From positions 1 through 61,873 of the forward strand of contig DASWJS010000033.1 in NCBI GenBank assembly GCA_036397035.1: DNA of 61,873 nt, read 5' to 3'. How positions within the stretch are numbered: the stretch's first letter is position 1; each line of letters begins with the position of its first letter. The notes beneath the pieces were generated by a model, which had not been told where the DNA came from, ran no database searches, and saw nothing but the letters and a program-made list of their open reading frames with translations. This document shows, piece by piece, positions 1 through 8,059 of the stretch. Both the position numbers and the translations under genes were made by a program. This DNA comes from DASWJS01 sp036397035 (GTDB lineage Bacteria > Actinomycetota > AC-67).

Positions 1-5
1 GCTGG

Positions 6-29
6 GGGCGCGCGCCCACTTCTCTTTTT
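6..29 (+). terminator. Possible terminator upstream of rimP
   Basis: A short GC palindrome (stem 6-9 with 14-17, four-base loop) is followed by a pyrimidine tract with five consecutive T at 25-29. This is the layout of an intrinsic terminator, but the stem is only four pairs. It would end transcription of an unseen gene to the left of the window. Confidence 0.35.
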
Positions 30-78
30 CGGAGCCCGGATCAGGTTCGGCGGCGGACACGGAGTCGAGGAGGGGGGT

Positions 79-510
79 GTGACGAGACTGGAAGAGCACC
101 TGCGCTCGCTCGTCGAACCGGTCCTGGCGCGGCGCGACGCCGAGCTGGTCGACCTCGTCGTGCGGCTCGGGCGGAACCGGCTCGTCCGGGTGGTCGCCGA
201 CCGGCCCGGCGGCATCGACCTCGACACGTGCGCCGAGGTCAACAAGGAGCTGGGCCGGATGCTCGACGCCGACGACCCGATCGAGGGGACCTACACGCTG
301 GAGGTCACCTCGCCGGGGCTCGACCGGCCGCTGAGGGGCGAGGCCGACTTCGCCAAGAACGCCGGCCGCAGAGTCAGGATCGTATTCGAGGCAGGGCAAG
401 TGGAAGGCGTCGTCGCGACGGTCGAAGACGGCCTGGTGCGACTGGAAGGTGTCGAGGAGCCCATCCGGCTCGGCGACATCCGCGCCGCCCGGCTCGTCCT
501 GCCCTGGTAA
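79..510 (+). CDS. rimP: Ribosome maturation factor RimP
   Basis: RimP is a cytoplasmic factor that binds the free 30S subunit and helps it mature. The 143-residue protein has the usual length and two-domain layout: an N-terminal alpha/beta domain to about residue 85, with the family signature TSPGLDRPL, then a small SH3-like beta barrel. The GTG start is preceded by a purine-rich Shine-Dalgarno sequence at 67-77. nusA begins 15 bp downstream, the classic rimP-nusA-infB order, so the two are probably co-transcribed. Identification rests on the sequence signature plus context. Confidence 0.95.
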   Translation: MTRLEEHLRSLVEPVLARRDAELVDLVVRLGRNRLVRVVADRPGGIDLDTCAEVNKELGRMLDADDPIEGTYTLEVTSPGLDRPLRGEADFAKNAGRRVRIVFEAGQVEGVVATVEDGLVRLEGVEEPIRLGDIRAARLVLPW

Positions 511-525
511 GGACGGAAGGAACAG

Positions 526-1647
526 ATGGATCTGCAAGAGATGCTGGATGCGATGCGAACGCTCGGACGTGAGAAGAGCATCGCTTTCGAGGCGCTGCTG
601 GCCGGGCTCGAGCAGGCGCTGGCGGCCGCCTACAAGCGCAGCCTTCCCGAGGACATCGGCGTGCGAGTGGAGGTGGACCCGCACACGGGCGAGATCCACG
701 TCTTCGAGCACGACCTCGACGAGGAGGGCGAGCCCATCCTCGACGACCTTGGCAACTTCCTGGACGAGCGTCCGATGGGCCCGCGCCCCTTCGGACGCAT
801 CGAGGCGCAGACCGCCAAGCAGGTCATCCTGCAGAAGATCCGCGAGGCGGAGCGCGAGCAGACCTTCACCGAGTACACCGAGCGCGAGGGCGACATCGTC
901 ACGGGCATCGTCCAGCAGTCCGACACTCGTTACACGCTGCTGGACCTGGGCAAGGTCGAGGCGCTCATGCCGCATGCCGAGCAGGTGCCGAGTGAGCGCT
1001 ACGAGCACAACGCCCGGTTGAAGGCCTACGTCGTCGAAGTGCGTCGCAACCCGCGCGGACCCTCGATCATCGTGAGCCGCACGCACCCGGGCCTTGTGCG
1101 GCGCTTGTTCGAGCTGGAAGTGCCCGAGATCGCCGAAGGGCTCGTGTCGGTCGACGCGATCGCGCGCGAGCCGGGTTATCGCACGAAGGTCGCGGTGTCT
1201 TCGCGTGAACCCGGTGTCGATGCGGTCGGCGCCTGCATCGGGGCGAAGGGCTCGCGCGTGCGCATGGTCATGCAGGAGCTTCGCGGGGAGAAGATCGACA
1301 TCGTCGACTACGCCGAGGACCCCGCGACGTTCGTGGCCAACGCGCTGTCGCCGGCCAACGTGAGCGACGTGCGGATCAGCGAGCGCGACAAGCACGCGGT
1401 CGTCGTCGTTCCCGACTACCAGCTCTCGCTGGCGATCGGCAAGGAGGGTCAGAACGCGCGGCTGGCCGCTCGCCTCACCGGCTGGAAGGTCGATATCAAG
1501 AGCGAGTCGCAGATCGCCGAGGAGGCGCGCGGGCCGGAGCCGCCGGCCGAGCCCGGGCCTGCGGCCGACGCGCCCGCGCCCGAGTCTGCGGCGCCGGACG
1601 TCTCGGTGAGTCTCGACGAGTCCCGTGAGCAGGAGCAGCAGCAGTAG
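526..1647 (+). CDS. nusA: Transcription termination/antitermination factor NusA
   Basis: NusA binds RNA polymerase and nascent RNA and affects pausing, termination and antitermination. The 373-residue protein shows, in order, an N-terminal RNAP-binding domain (about 1-115), an S1 domain starting near residue 122 (GDIVTGIVQ), and two KH domains with the GxxG loops GAKG (near 239) and GKEG (near 305). A Pro/Ala/Glu-rich acidic tail follows from about 335. It lacks the C-terminal acidic repeats of E. coli NusA, as is normal for Actinomycetota. The ATG follows an AAGGAA ribosome-binding site. It lies between rimP and ylxR in one operon. Confidence 0.96.
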   Translation: MDLQEMLDAMRTLGREKSIAFEALLAGLEQALAAAYKRSLPEDIGVRVEVDPHTGEIHVFEHDLDEEGEPILDDLGNFLDERPMGPRPFGRIEAQTAKQVILQKIREAEREQTFTEYTEREGDIVTGIVQQSDTRYTLLDLGKVEALMPHAEQVPSERYEHNARLKAYVVEVRRNPRGPSIIVSRTHPGLVRRLFELEVPEIAEGLVSVDAIAREPGYRTKVAVSSREPGVDAVGACIGAKGSRVRMVMQELRGEKIDIVDYAEDPATFVANALSPANVSDVRISERDKHAVVVVPDYQLSLAIGKEGQNARLAARLTGWKVDIKSESQIAEEARGPEPPAEPGPAADAPAPESAAPDVSVSLDESREQEQQQ

Positions 1648-1648
1648 G

Positions 1649-1891
1649 ATGCGAGGTCGCGCGCACGAGCCGATGCGGACCTGTCTGGTGTGCCGGCGGG
1701 TCCGCGCGAAGCGCGAACTGACGCGGCTCGCGCTGCAGGACGGCGCGATCGTGGCCGATCTTGACCGGCGAGCGTCCGGGCGGGGCGCGTACGTGTGCCG
1801 CGAGCGCTCGTGCCGCGAGCGGGCCCGCGCGAAGGCTGCGGGTGCGCTGCGGGCGCCGCGAGCGGTGTGGCGAGCCGGCGCGACGCTCTAG
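1649..1891 (+). CDS. ylxR: YlxR family RNA-binding protein
   Basis: Small basic YlxR/DUF448 protein of about 80 residues, a family found between nusA and infB and thought to bind RNA or act as a nucleoid-associated regulator. Visible signatures are RTCLVCRR near the N-terminus and GRGAYVCRERSC further on, with paired cysteines. The start is uncertain: ATG at 1649, one base after the nusA stop, fits coupled translation. A second ATG at 1673 (MRTCLVC) would give the more usual family N-terminus. The C-terminus is rich in Arg and Ala. Confidence 0.9.
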   Translation: MRGRAHEPMRTCLVCRRVRAKRELTRLALQDGAIVADLDRRASGRGAYVCRERSCRERARAKAAGALRAPRAVWRAGATL

Positions 1892-1911
1892 GAGAGGCGA
1901 CGAGGAGAGGT

Positions 1912-4107
1912 ATGGCGAAGCGGGTCTACGAGATAGCCAAGGAGCTGGAGCTGAGCAGCCGCCAGGTGATCGCGGCGCTGTCCGGCTTGGGGGTCGTCGC
2001 CAAGAGCCACTCCTCGACCGTCGAGAACGCGGTCGTGGAGAAGCTGCGCAAGGCGCACGAAGAAGGCACGATCGAGAAGCTCACGGCGGCGGGGAAGAGT
2101 TCGCGCGCCCGGCCGCAGCGTCCAACCCCGGCCCAGGCCGCGTCCGCTCGCGCGGCCACGGAGCGTCCGTCGGCCGAACGAGCCCCGGGTAGCAGGCCTG
2201 AGCCCGAGCGCGCGCCGGCTCGCCGAAGGGCGGCGGCCGAACGCGCCGCCCCGCCCGCCCGGCTCGAGCGCCCCTCCGCCGAGCGAGTCCCGGCGTCCGC
2301 CGCTTCGGCCGCGGCGATCGAGGAAGACGGCGGCGGCACCGCCACCAAGACCAAGCCGCGCAAGGCGCTCCGGGTCGACCGCGGGATCACCGTCTCGGCG
2401 CTCGCGCAGCAGTTGGGGGTCACGCCGGCCGAGATCGTCAAGAAGCTGTTCCTGCTCGGCGAGGCGTACACGCTCGCGCAGTCCCTGACCGACGAGGCCG
2501 CCGAGATCGTGGCGAACGAGTACGGCTACGACCTGACGATCGTGGCTCCGGGCGTCGAGGAAGAGGAAGAGGAGGCCGTCGAGGACGACCCTGCGCTGCT
2601 CGTTCCCCGTCCGCCCGTGATCACCGTGATGGGCCACGTCGACCACGGCAAGACCTTGCTGCTCGACAAGATCCGCCAGACCGACGTCGTCGCGCAGGAG
2701 CACGGCGGGATCACCCAGCACATCGGCGCCTACCAGGTCCGCAAGAACGGCCGTGCGGTCACCTTCATCGACACGCCGGGTCACGAGGCGTTCACGCAGA
2801 TGCGAGCACGCGGCGCGCAGGTGACCGACATCGCGGTGCTCGTGGTCGCGGCGGACGACGGCGTGAAGCCCCAGACGGTGGAGGCGCTGTCGCACGCGCG
2901 CGCGGCCAAGGTGCCGATCGTGGTGGCGGTCAACAAGGTCGACAAGCCGGACGCCGACCCCAACCGCGTGCGCCAGCAGCTCACCGAGCGCGAGCTGGTC
3001 CCGGAGGAGTGGGGCGGCGACGTTCCGTTCGTCGACGTGTCGGCCAAGACCGGCGACCACCTGGAGGACCTGCTCGACGTCCTTCTGCTCGTGGCCGACA
3101 TCCAAGAGCTGAAGGCCAACGACCAGGCGCCGGCGCGGGGCGCGGTGATCGAGGCGCACCTGGACCGCGGCCGGGGTCCGGTGGCGACCGTGCTCGTCCA
3201 GCGCGGCACGCTGCGGCTGGGCGATGCGCTGGTGTGCGGGACGGCGTGGGCGCGGGTCCGCGCGATGCTCGACGACATGGGCGAGCCGTTGACCGAGGCC
3301 GGGCCCGGCACGCCGGCGCAGGTGCTCGGTTTCGATTCGGTGCCGTCGGCGGGCGACGACTTCCGCGTCACCTCCGACGAGCGCAAGGCGCGCGCGATCG
3401 CGCAAGAGCGACAGGCGAAGCTGCGCGCCGCCGAGCTGGTCGCGCACAAGCGCGTGCGTCTGGAGGACATCTTCGAGCAGGCGCAGGAAGGCGAGTTGAC
3501 CGAGCTGAACGTCGTGCTGAAGGCCGACGTGCAGGGCTCGCTCGAGGCGGTCCAGGACGCGCTGGAGAAGATGAAGATCGAAGAGGTGTCGGTGCGTGTG
3601 ATCCATCGCGCCGTCGGCGGCATCAACGAGAACGACGTCACGCTGGCGGCCGCGTCCGACGCTATCGTGCTCGGGTTCAACGTCCGCCCCGACCCCAAGG
3701 CACGCGCCATCGCCGAGGAGCAGGGCGTCGACATGCGGCTCTACCAGATCATCTACAAGCTCGTCGAGGACGTGGAAGCCGCGCTCAAGGGGATGCTCAA
3801 GCCGGTCTTCAAGGAGTTCGTGCTTGGGCGTGCGGTCGTGCGGGCGACCTTCAAGGTCCCCAAGATCGGCGTCATCGCCGGCTGCTACCTGGAGGACGGC
3901 ATCGCGCGGCGCGGCTCGAAGGTGCGGCTCGTACGGGACGGCGTCGTCGTGGCCGATACCACGATCTCGTCGCTGCGCCGCTTCAAGGACGACGTCCGTG
4001 AAGTGCAGAGCGGCTTCGAGTGCGGGATCGGCCTGGAGGGCTACCAGGATCTCAAGGAAGGAGACGTCCTGGAGATGTACGAGGAGCGCGAGGTTCCGCG
4101 CGACTAA
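1912..4107 (+). CDS. infB: Translation initiation factor IF-2
   Basis: IF-2 is the GTPase that brings fMet-tRNA to the 30S subunit and promotes subunit joining. I place the start at ATG 1912 (MAKRVYEIAKEL), behind the strong Shine-Dalgarno GAGGAGAGG at 1902-1910, giving 731 residues. The frame is open further upstream but overlaps ylxR and lacks family features. A short IF2_N helix bundle is followed by a low-complexity Arg/Ala/Pro/Glu linker (about 60-140) and a second IF2_N motif. The G domain has GHVDHGKT near residue 241, DTPGHEAF and NKVD. Domains II-IV complete the protein. The linker is short for an actinobacterial IF-2. Confidence 0.97.
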   Translation: MAKRVYEIAKELELSSRQVIAALSGLGVVAKSHSSTVENAVVEKLRKAHEEGTIEKLTAAGKSSRARPQRPTPAQAASARAATERPSAERAPGSRPEPERAPARRRAAAERAAPPARLERPSAERVPASAASAAAIEEDGGGTATKTKPRKALRVDRGITVSALAQQLGVTPAEIVKKLFLLGEAYTLAQSLTDEAAEIVANEYGYDLTIVAPGVEEEEEEAVEDDPALLVPRPPVITVMGHVDHGKTLLLDKIRQTDVVAQEHGGITQHIGAYQVRKNGRAVTFIDTPGHEAFTQMRARGAQVTDIAVLVVAADDGVKPQTVEALSHARAAKVPIVVAVNKVDKPDADPNRVRQQLTERELVPEEWGGDVPFVDVSAKTGDHLEDLLDVLLLVADIQELKANDQAPARGAVIEAHLDRGRGPVATVLVQRGTLRLGDALVCGTAWARVRAMLDDMGEPLTEAGPGTPAQVLGFDSVPSAGDDFRVTSDERKARAIAQERQAKLRAAELVAHKRVRLEDIFEQAQEGELTELNVVLKADVQGSLEAVQDALEKMKIEEVSVRVIHRAVGGINENDVTLAAASDAIVLGFNVRPDPKARAIAEEQGVDMRLYQIIYKLVEDVEAALKGMLKPVFKEFVLGRAVVRATFKVPKIGVIAGCYLEDGIARRGSKVRLVRDGVVVADTTISSLRRFKDDVREVQSGFECGIGLEGYQDLKEGDVLEMYEEREVPRD

Positions 4108-4109
4108 GG

Positions 4110-4406
4110 ATGTTCGTCGGGATGGCACGCTACGAGCTTCGCCTTCCCGAGTGCTCCTCTCTCAAGGACAAGCGATCGGTCATGCGCACGCTCACCCATG
4201 CGCTCCACGCGTCCTTCCACTGCGCCGTCGCCGAGGTGGACCACCAGGACGAGCACCGGCGCGCCGCGCTCGGGGTCTCGGTCGTCTCCGGGACGCACTT
4301 CCAGGCGCAGAAGGTGCTGCACACGATCGAGCGCCGCGTGGAGTCCCATCCCGGGGTCGAGCTGCTGAGCGCGGCGGTGGACGTGATCTCGGAGCACGAC
4401 CGATGA
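4110..4406 (+). CDS. DUF503 family protein (YlxP-like)
   Basis: A 98-residue protein of the DUF503 family, which sits between infB and rbfA in many Gram-positive bacteria. YlxP has been linked to ribosome assembly, but its biochemical role is not settled. The N-terminus MFVGMARYELRLPE and the nearby SLKDKRSVMRTL are typical of the family. ATG 4110 matches the usual family start but sits directly on the AAGGA sequence. ATG 4122, four codons later, has better Shine-Dalgarno spacing. The gene ends in an ATGA overlap with rbfA, so coupled translation is likely. Confidence 0.88.
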   Translation: MFVGMARYELRLPECSSLKDKRSVMRTLTHALHASFHCAVAEVDHQDEHRRAALGVSVVSGTHFQAQKVLHTIERRVESHPGVELLSAAVDVISEHDR

Positions 4407-4762
4407 GCCCGCGTGACTTCCCGCGCGCCGCGCGCGTCGCGCACGCGATCAAGCAGGTCGTCGCCGACGAGGTCGAGCGCCTGCGCGACCCCGGCCTCGG
4501 CTTCGTGACGATCACCGAGGTGACGCTCACGCGCGACCTCCGCCAAGCCAAGGCCTACTACACGGTGCTCGGAGAAGACGTCGAGCAGGCGGCCTCGCGC
4601 GACGCGCTCGCGCGCGCGACCCAGCACGTGCGAGCGGCGGTCGCCCATCGCGTGCGGTTGAAGTTCGCGCCGACGCTGGAGTTCGTGCAGGATCGCACGT
4701 CCGAGCGCGCGTCGCGCGTGGATGAGATCATCGCGTCGCTCCACGAACGGGAGCAAGGATGA
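4403..4762 (+). CDS. rbfA: Ribosome-binding factor A
   Basis: RbfA is a cold-shock-type KH-fold protein that binds 30S precursors and assists late 16S rRNA processing. The 119-residue product has the family's typical length, with an N-terminal helix (ARVAHAIKQVVADEVERL), the GFVTITEVTLTRDLRQAKAY segment, and a C-terminal RxSxRVDEIIA helix. Its ATG overlaps the preceding stop (ATGA), and its own stop overlaps the next start, so it sits in a tightly coupled chain. The position after infB/DUF503 is the standard one. Confidence 0.95.
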   Translation: MSPRDFPRAARVAHAIKQVVADEVERLRDPGLGFVTITEVTLTRDLRQAKAYYTVLGEDVEQAASRDALARATQHVRAAVAHRVRLKFAPTLEFVQDRTSERASRVDEIIASLHEREQG

Positions 4763-5733
4763 GCATCGCACCGGCCGAATGGGATCGTGCCGTCGCCGCG
4801 ATCGAAGGCGCACGCGGGACGATCGGCCTGGCGTGCCACGTCGGTCCCGACGGCGACGCGCTCGGCTCGATGCTCGCGGTCGGGCTCGCGCTGCGCTCGC
4901 GCGGGATCGAGGTCGCCGCGTCCTGGGGGAGCGAGCCGTTCGAGGTGCCGGCGGCGCTGTCGTTCCTCCCGGGACGGGACCTGCTCGTGCCTCCGGCGCG
5001 CTTCCCCGGCGAGCCCGCGGTGCTGCTCACCTTCGACGCCGGGTCGCTCGATCGCGTCGGCACGCTCGCCGCCGCCGCGCAGAAGGCGGGCACGCTGATC
5101 GTGGTGGACCATCACGCTTCCAACGACCGGTTCGGCGCGGTAAACCTGGTCGACCCGGACGCGGCCGCGAGCGCGGTGATCGCGGCCGAGCTGCTCGACC
5201 GGCTGCAGATCCCGCTCGACGCGGACGTCGCCTCCGGCCTCTACACCGGGCTCGTGACCGACACCGGCCGCTTCCAGCACTCGAACACCACGCCCGCGGT
5301 CCACGCGCTCGCCGCGCGGCTGATCGCGGCCGGCGCGCCGCATGTGGCGATCACCGATCGCGTCTACAACACCTGGAAGCGCGGGTTCCTGACGCTGGCC
5401 GGCGACGCGCTCGCCCGGCTGCGCGAACGCGACGGCATGGTCTGGACCTGGGTCACGCAGGAAGACCTCGCCCGCCACGGCGTGGGCCTCGCCGACCTCG
5501 ACCCGCTCATCGACCTCGTCCGCACGGCCGAGGGGATCGACGTGGCGGCGGTGCTCAAGCAGCAACCGGAGGGCAACTACAAGGTCTCGATGCGCTCGCG
5601 CGCCGCGACCGACGTCGGCTCGATCTGCGCGTCCTTCGGCGGGGGCGGGCACCGCTTGGCCGCGGGCTTCACCTCGGAGAAGTCCGACCCGGAGGCGATC
5701 GCCGGGGAGATCGCCGCGCGGCTCGCGGCGTGA
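4759..5733 (+). CDS. nrnA: DHH-family oligoribonuclease / pAp phosphatase (NrnA-like)
   Basis: NrnA degrades 2-5 nt RNA fragments and dephosphorylates 3'-phosphoadenosine 5'-phosphate; some relatives hydrolyse cyclic dinucleotide products. The 324-residue protein carries the DHH metal-binding motifs: H27 with D31/D33 (HVGPDGDALGS), a central TFDAGS, and D117-H118-H119 in VVDHHASND. The DHHA1 substrate-binding glycines GGGGHRLAAG lie at 294-303. Length and order match the family. It lies between rbfA and truB, overlapping both by 4 nt, as in other Actinomycetota. Substrate preference cannot be read from the sequence. Confidence 0.93.
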   Translation: MSIAPAEWDRAVAAIEGARGTIGLACHVGPDGDALGSMLAVGLALRSRGIEVAASWGSEPFEVPAALSFLPGRDLLVPPARFPGEPAVLLTFDAGSLDRVGTLAAAAQKAGTLIVVDHHASNDRFGAVNLVDPDAAASAVIAAELLDRLQIPLDADVASGLYTGLVTDTGRFQHSNTTPAVHALAARLIAAGAPHVAITDRVYNTWKRGFLTLAGDALARLRERDGMVWTWVTQEDLARHGVGLADLDPLIDLVRTAEGIDVAAVLKQQPEGNYKVSMRSRAATDVGSICASFGGGGHRLAAGFTSEKSDPEAIAGEIAARLAA

Positions 5734-6584
5734 ACGGGATCGTCGTGATCGACAAGCCGGCCGGCATGACGAGCCACGACGTCGTGGCGCGCTGCCGCCG
5801 CGCGCTGGGCGTGAAGCGCATCGGGCACGCCGGCACGCTCGACCCGGGCGCGACGGGGGTGCTCGTCATCGGCGTGGGCCGCGCCACCCGGCTGTTGCGG
5901 TTCCTGGAAGCGCACGACAAGACCTACGAGGCCACGGTGACGTTCGGCGTGACGACGACGACGTTCGACGCCGACGGCGACCCCATCGAGGAGTGCGACG
6001 CGTCGGGACTGAGCCGCGCGACGGTGGAGGCGGCGCTCGACGCGCTACGGGGCGAGATCGACCAGGTCCCGCCGATGGTCAGCGCGGTCAAGGTCGGGGG
6101 CGAGCGCCTCTATGCGAAGGCGCGTCGCGGCGAGGAGGTCGAGCGCGCGCCACGGCGCGTCACGATCCACGAGCTGCGGCTCGATTCCTTCGAGCCGGCG
6201 ACGCGTCCGGTCGCGCGCCTCGTCGTGCGCTGCTCGAAGGGGACCTATGTTCGCTCGCTCGCCGCCGACCTCGGGGAGGCGGTCGGCACCGGCGCGCACC
6301 TCGCCGCGCTTCGCCGGACCGCGGTCGGGCCGTTCACGCTCGCCCGCGCGCGCGGGCTTGACGGCCTGACGTCCGAATCGCTGGAACCGATGGAGCGGGC
6401 GGCGACGGGCTACCCGGTCCGAAGGCTCGACGCGGCGCAAGCGAGCGCGGTCGTCGACGGGCGCCCGCTCGGCGCCGCCGGGATCGCCGGCACGTACGCG
6501 ATGGTAGGGCCCGCCGGCTTGGTGGCGATGGCCGAGGACCGGGAGGGGGTGGCACGTACGCTGTGCGTCGTCTCGGAGCGCTGA
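5730..6584 (+). CDS. truB: tRNA pseudouridine(55) synthase TruB
   Basis: TruB makes pseudouridine 55 in the T-loop of tRNAs. The start is the GTG in a GTGA overlap with nrnA, giving 284 residues. The catalytic aspartate is D38 in GHAGTLDPGATGVL, and the KTYEATVTFG and KGTYVRSLAADLG blocks are present. A small C-terminal PUA-like region follows. The ribF start lies inside the end of this gene (22-nt overlap), which implies co-translation. Confidence 0.95.
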   Translation: MNGIVVIDKPAGMTSHDVVARCRRALGVKRIGHAGTLDPGATGVLVIGVGRATRLLRFLEAHDKTYEATVTFGVTTTTFDADGDPIEECDASGLSRATVEAALDALRGEIDQVPPMVSAVKVGGERLYAKARRGEEVERAPRRVTIHELRLDSFEPATRPVARLVVRCSKGTYVRSLAADLGEAVGTGAHLAALRRTAVGPFTLARARGLDGLTSESLEPMERAATGYPVRRLDAAQASAVVDGRPLGAAGIAGTYAMVGPAGLVAMAEDREGVARTLCVVSER

Positions 6585-7513
6585 CCGTCTACGACGGGGT
6601 GGAGGAGGTGCCGCCGGGCTCCGGCCCGCGCGCGGTCACGATCGGCGTCTTCGACGGCGTGCACCGCGGGCACCAGGCGCTCATGCGAACGGTGATCGAG
6701 CGCGCGGCGGATGCTGGCGCGACGCCGGCCGTCGTCACCTTCGACCGCCACCCGCTCGAAGTCGTGCAGCCGGGAGCCGAGCCGCCGCTGATCACGACGC
6801 TGCCGCAACGCGCGCGCGTGATGGAGTCGATCGGGATCCGCGAGCTGATCGTGCTGCGCTTCGACGACCGGCTGATGCAGATGCCGGCCGAGACGTTCGT
6901 CGAGGACGTCCTGGTGCGCCGGCTCGACTGCGTCCACGTCGTCATCGGGGCCAACTTCCGCTTCGGACACAAGCAGAGCGGCACCATCGAGACGCTGAAC
7001 GAGCTGGGCCCCGCGCTCGGGTTCGCCACGACGATCTTCGCGCTGCAGATGGCGGGCGAGGACGCGGTGGTCTCCTCGAGCTTGATCCGCCGGCACCTGA
7101 CCGAGGGGCGCGTCGAGCGCGTCGCCGAGGAGCTGGACCGGCCCTTCCGCGTGGAAGGCGTGGTCGAGCACGGCGCCTCCCGGGGCCGCGACCTCGGCTT
7201 CCCGACTGCCAACCTGCGCGTGCCGGCCCGGATGCTGCTGCCGAAGCTGGGCGTGTACGCGGGCTGGGTGGTGCGCACGGACGGGCGCCTGCCCGCCGCG
7301 ATCAACGTCGGCGTCAATCCCACCTTCGCCGACCGGACCGAGCCGGTCGTCGAGGTCCACATCCTGGACTTCGACCAGGATCTTTACGGCGAGGTCCTGG
7401 AGGTCGAGTTCACCCACCGCCTCCGGGACGAGCGGCGCTTCGAGGACGTGAGTGCCCTGGTCGCCCAGATGCGAGCCGACGTCGAGAAGAGCCGTGCGCT
7501 GCTCGGCCTGTGA
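6563..7513 (+). CDS. ribF: Bifunctional riboflavin kinase / FAD synthetase
   Basis: RibF phosphorylates riboflavin to FMN and adenylates FMN to FAD. The N-terminal nucleotidyltransferase domain (to about residue 185) starts with GVFDGVHRGHQAL, which contains the H34-x-x-H37 motif, and includes SSSLIRRHL. The C-terminal riboflavin kinase domain carries GFPTANL near residue 212 and ends with LRDERRFEDVSALVAQM. The GTG at 6563 is inside the truB 3' end. Length (316) is typical. It closes the rimP-ribF run; rpsO after it has its own promoter. Confidence 0.95.
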   Translation: MRRLGALTVYDGVEEVPPGSGPRAVTIGVFDGVHRGHQALMRTVIERAADAGATPAVVTFDRHPLEVVQPGAEPPLITTLPQRARVMESIGIRELIVLRFDDRLMQMPAETFVEDVLVRRLDCVHVVIGANFRFGHKQSGTIETLNELGPALGFATTIFALQMAGEDAVVSSSLIRRHLTEGRVERVAEELDRPFRVEGVVEHGASRGRDLGFPTANLRVPARMLLPKLGVYAGWVVRTDGRLPAAINVGVNPTFADRTEPVVEVHILDFDQDLYGEVLEVEFTHRLRDERRFEDVSALVAQMRADVEKSRALLGL

Positions 7514-7531
7514 CGCCCGGAGACCGGTTCT

Positions 7532-7560
7532 TTGATGGGTGGCGGGGGCTCTGATACCCT
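7532..7560 (+). promoter_or_regulatory. rpsO promoter, leaderless type
   Basis: TTGATG at 7532-7537 and TACCCT at 7555-7560, with a 17-bp spacer, form a good housekeeping promoter. The -10 ends 10 nt before the rpsO ATG and there is no Shine-Dalgarno sequence in between, so transcription should begin at or within a few bases of the start codon. Confidence 0.7.
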
Positions 7561-7570
7561 TCGCGCGAGC

Positions 7571-7837
7571 ATGGCTCTAACTGCGGAACAGAAGGCGCCC
7601 GTCGTCGCCGACCATCGCCTCCACGAGACCGACACCGGATCGGCGGAGGTGCAGATCGCGCTTCTCACGAAGCGGATCAACGACCTCGAACCCCACTTCA
7701 AGGCGCACAAGCGTGACCATCACTCCCGGCGGGGTCTGCTGAAGATGGTCGGCAGGCGCAAGCGGCTCCTTCGCTACCTGGAGAACCAAGACGTCGCGAA
7801 GTACCGAGCGCTGAAAAAGCAGTTGGGGATTCGATAA
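7571..7837 (+). CDS. rpsO: 30S ribosomal protein S15
   Basis: S15 binds the central domain of 16S rRNA early in 30S assembly. The 88-residue protein contains the conserved HETDTGSAEVQIALLT, DHHSRRGLL and GRRKRLLRYL segments. I start at ATG 7571 (MALTAEQK), the length of the family, rather than at the upstream in-frame ATG 7532, which falls inside the promoter. No ribosome-binding site precedes it, so it is probably translated from a leaderless or near-leaderless mRNA. pnp follows 222 bp downstream, the conserved rpsO-pnp pair. Confidence 0.97.
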   Translation: MALTAEQKAPVVADHRLHETDTGSAEVQIALLTKRINDLEPHFKAHKRDHHSRRGLLKMVGRRKRLLRYLENQDVAKYRALKKQLGIR

Positions 7838-7844
7838 GACGACA

Positions 7845-7864
7845 TGGGGCGGACAACCGCCCCA
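7845..7864 (+). terminator. Perfect hairpin after rpsO
   Basis: TGGGGCGG (7845-7852), loop ACAA and CCGCCCCA (7857-7864) form a perfect eight-pair stem eight bases after the rpsO stop. No U-tract follows. It could be a partial terminator, a 3'-end stabiliser, or an RNase processing site between rpsO and pnp. Confidence 0.55.
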
Positions 7865-8059
7865 TCGCTCTACCAGAAGGAGGAAACCAGACCACACGTC
7901 CGGCCCGAACGCGGGGTCCTGCGGTCAGTTTTCGGTCGTGAGCGGCACGGGCGTGAGGAGCGCTCGTGAAGCCCACAACCGGGCACTGGCCAGGAAGGGG
8001 ACGCCGCCGCCGGGCAGAGCGGGCGCCGCCCGCGTCACGAACCAGGAGGTTCATCTGTC
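7865..8059 (+). promoter_or_regulatory. pnp leader region
   Basis: This stretch of about 195 bp has no convincing gene. It holds an orphan AAGGAGGA at about 7875-7882 with no suitable start codon nearby and a GC hairpin (GCGGGC 8019-8024 with GCCCGC 8028-8033). The true pnp ribosome-binding site AGGAGG follows at 8043-8048. In other bacteria the pnp leader is cleaved by RNase III and controlled by PNPase itself; whether that happens here is inference. Confidence 0.4.

Noticed and set aside
1888..4128. A 746-codon open frame on the minus strand across infB (and similar long antisense frames across pnp, murD, dnaE and others)
   Set aside because: High-GC codon bias leaves antisense frames open. 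Their translations are Arg/His/Asp-rich low complexity with no domains, while the sense strand encodes clear conserved proteins.
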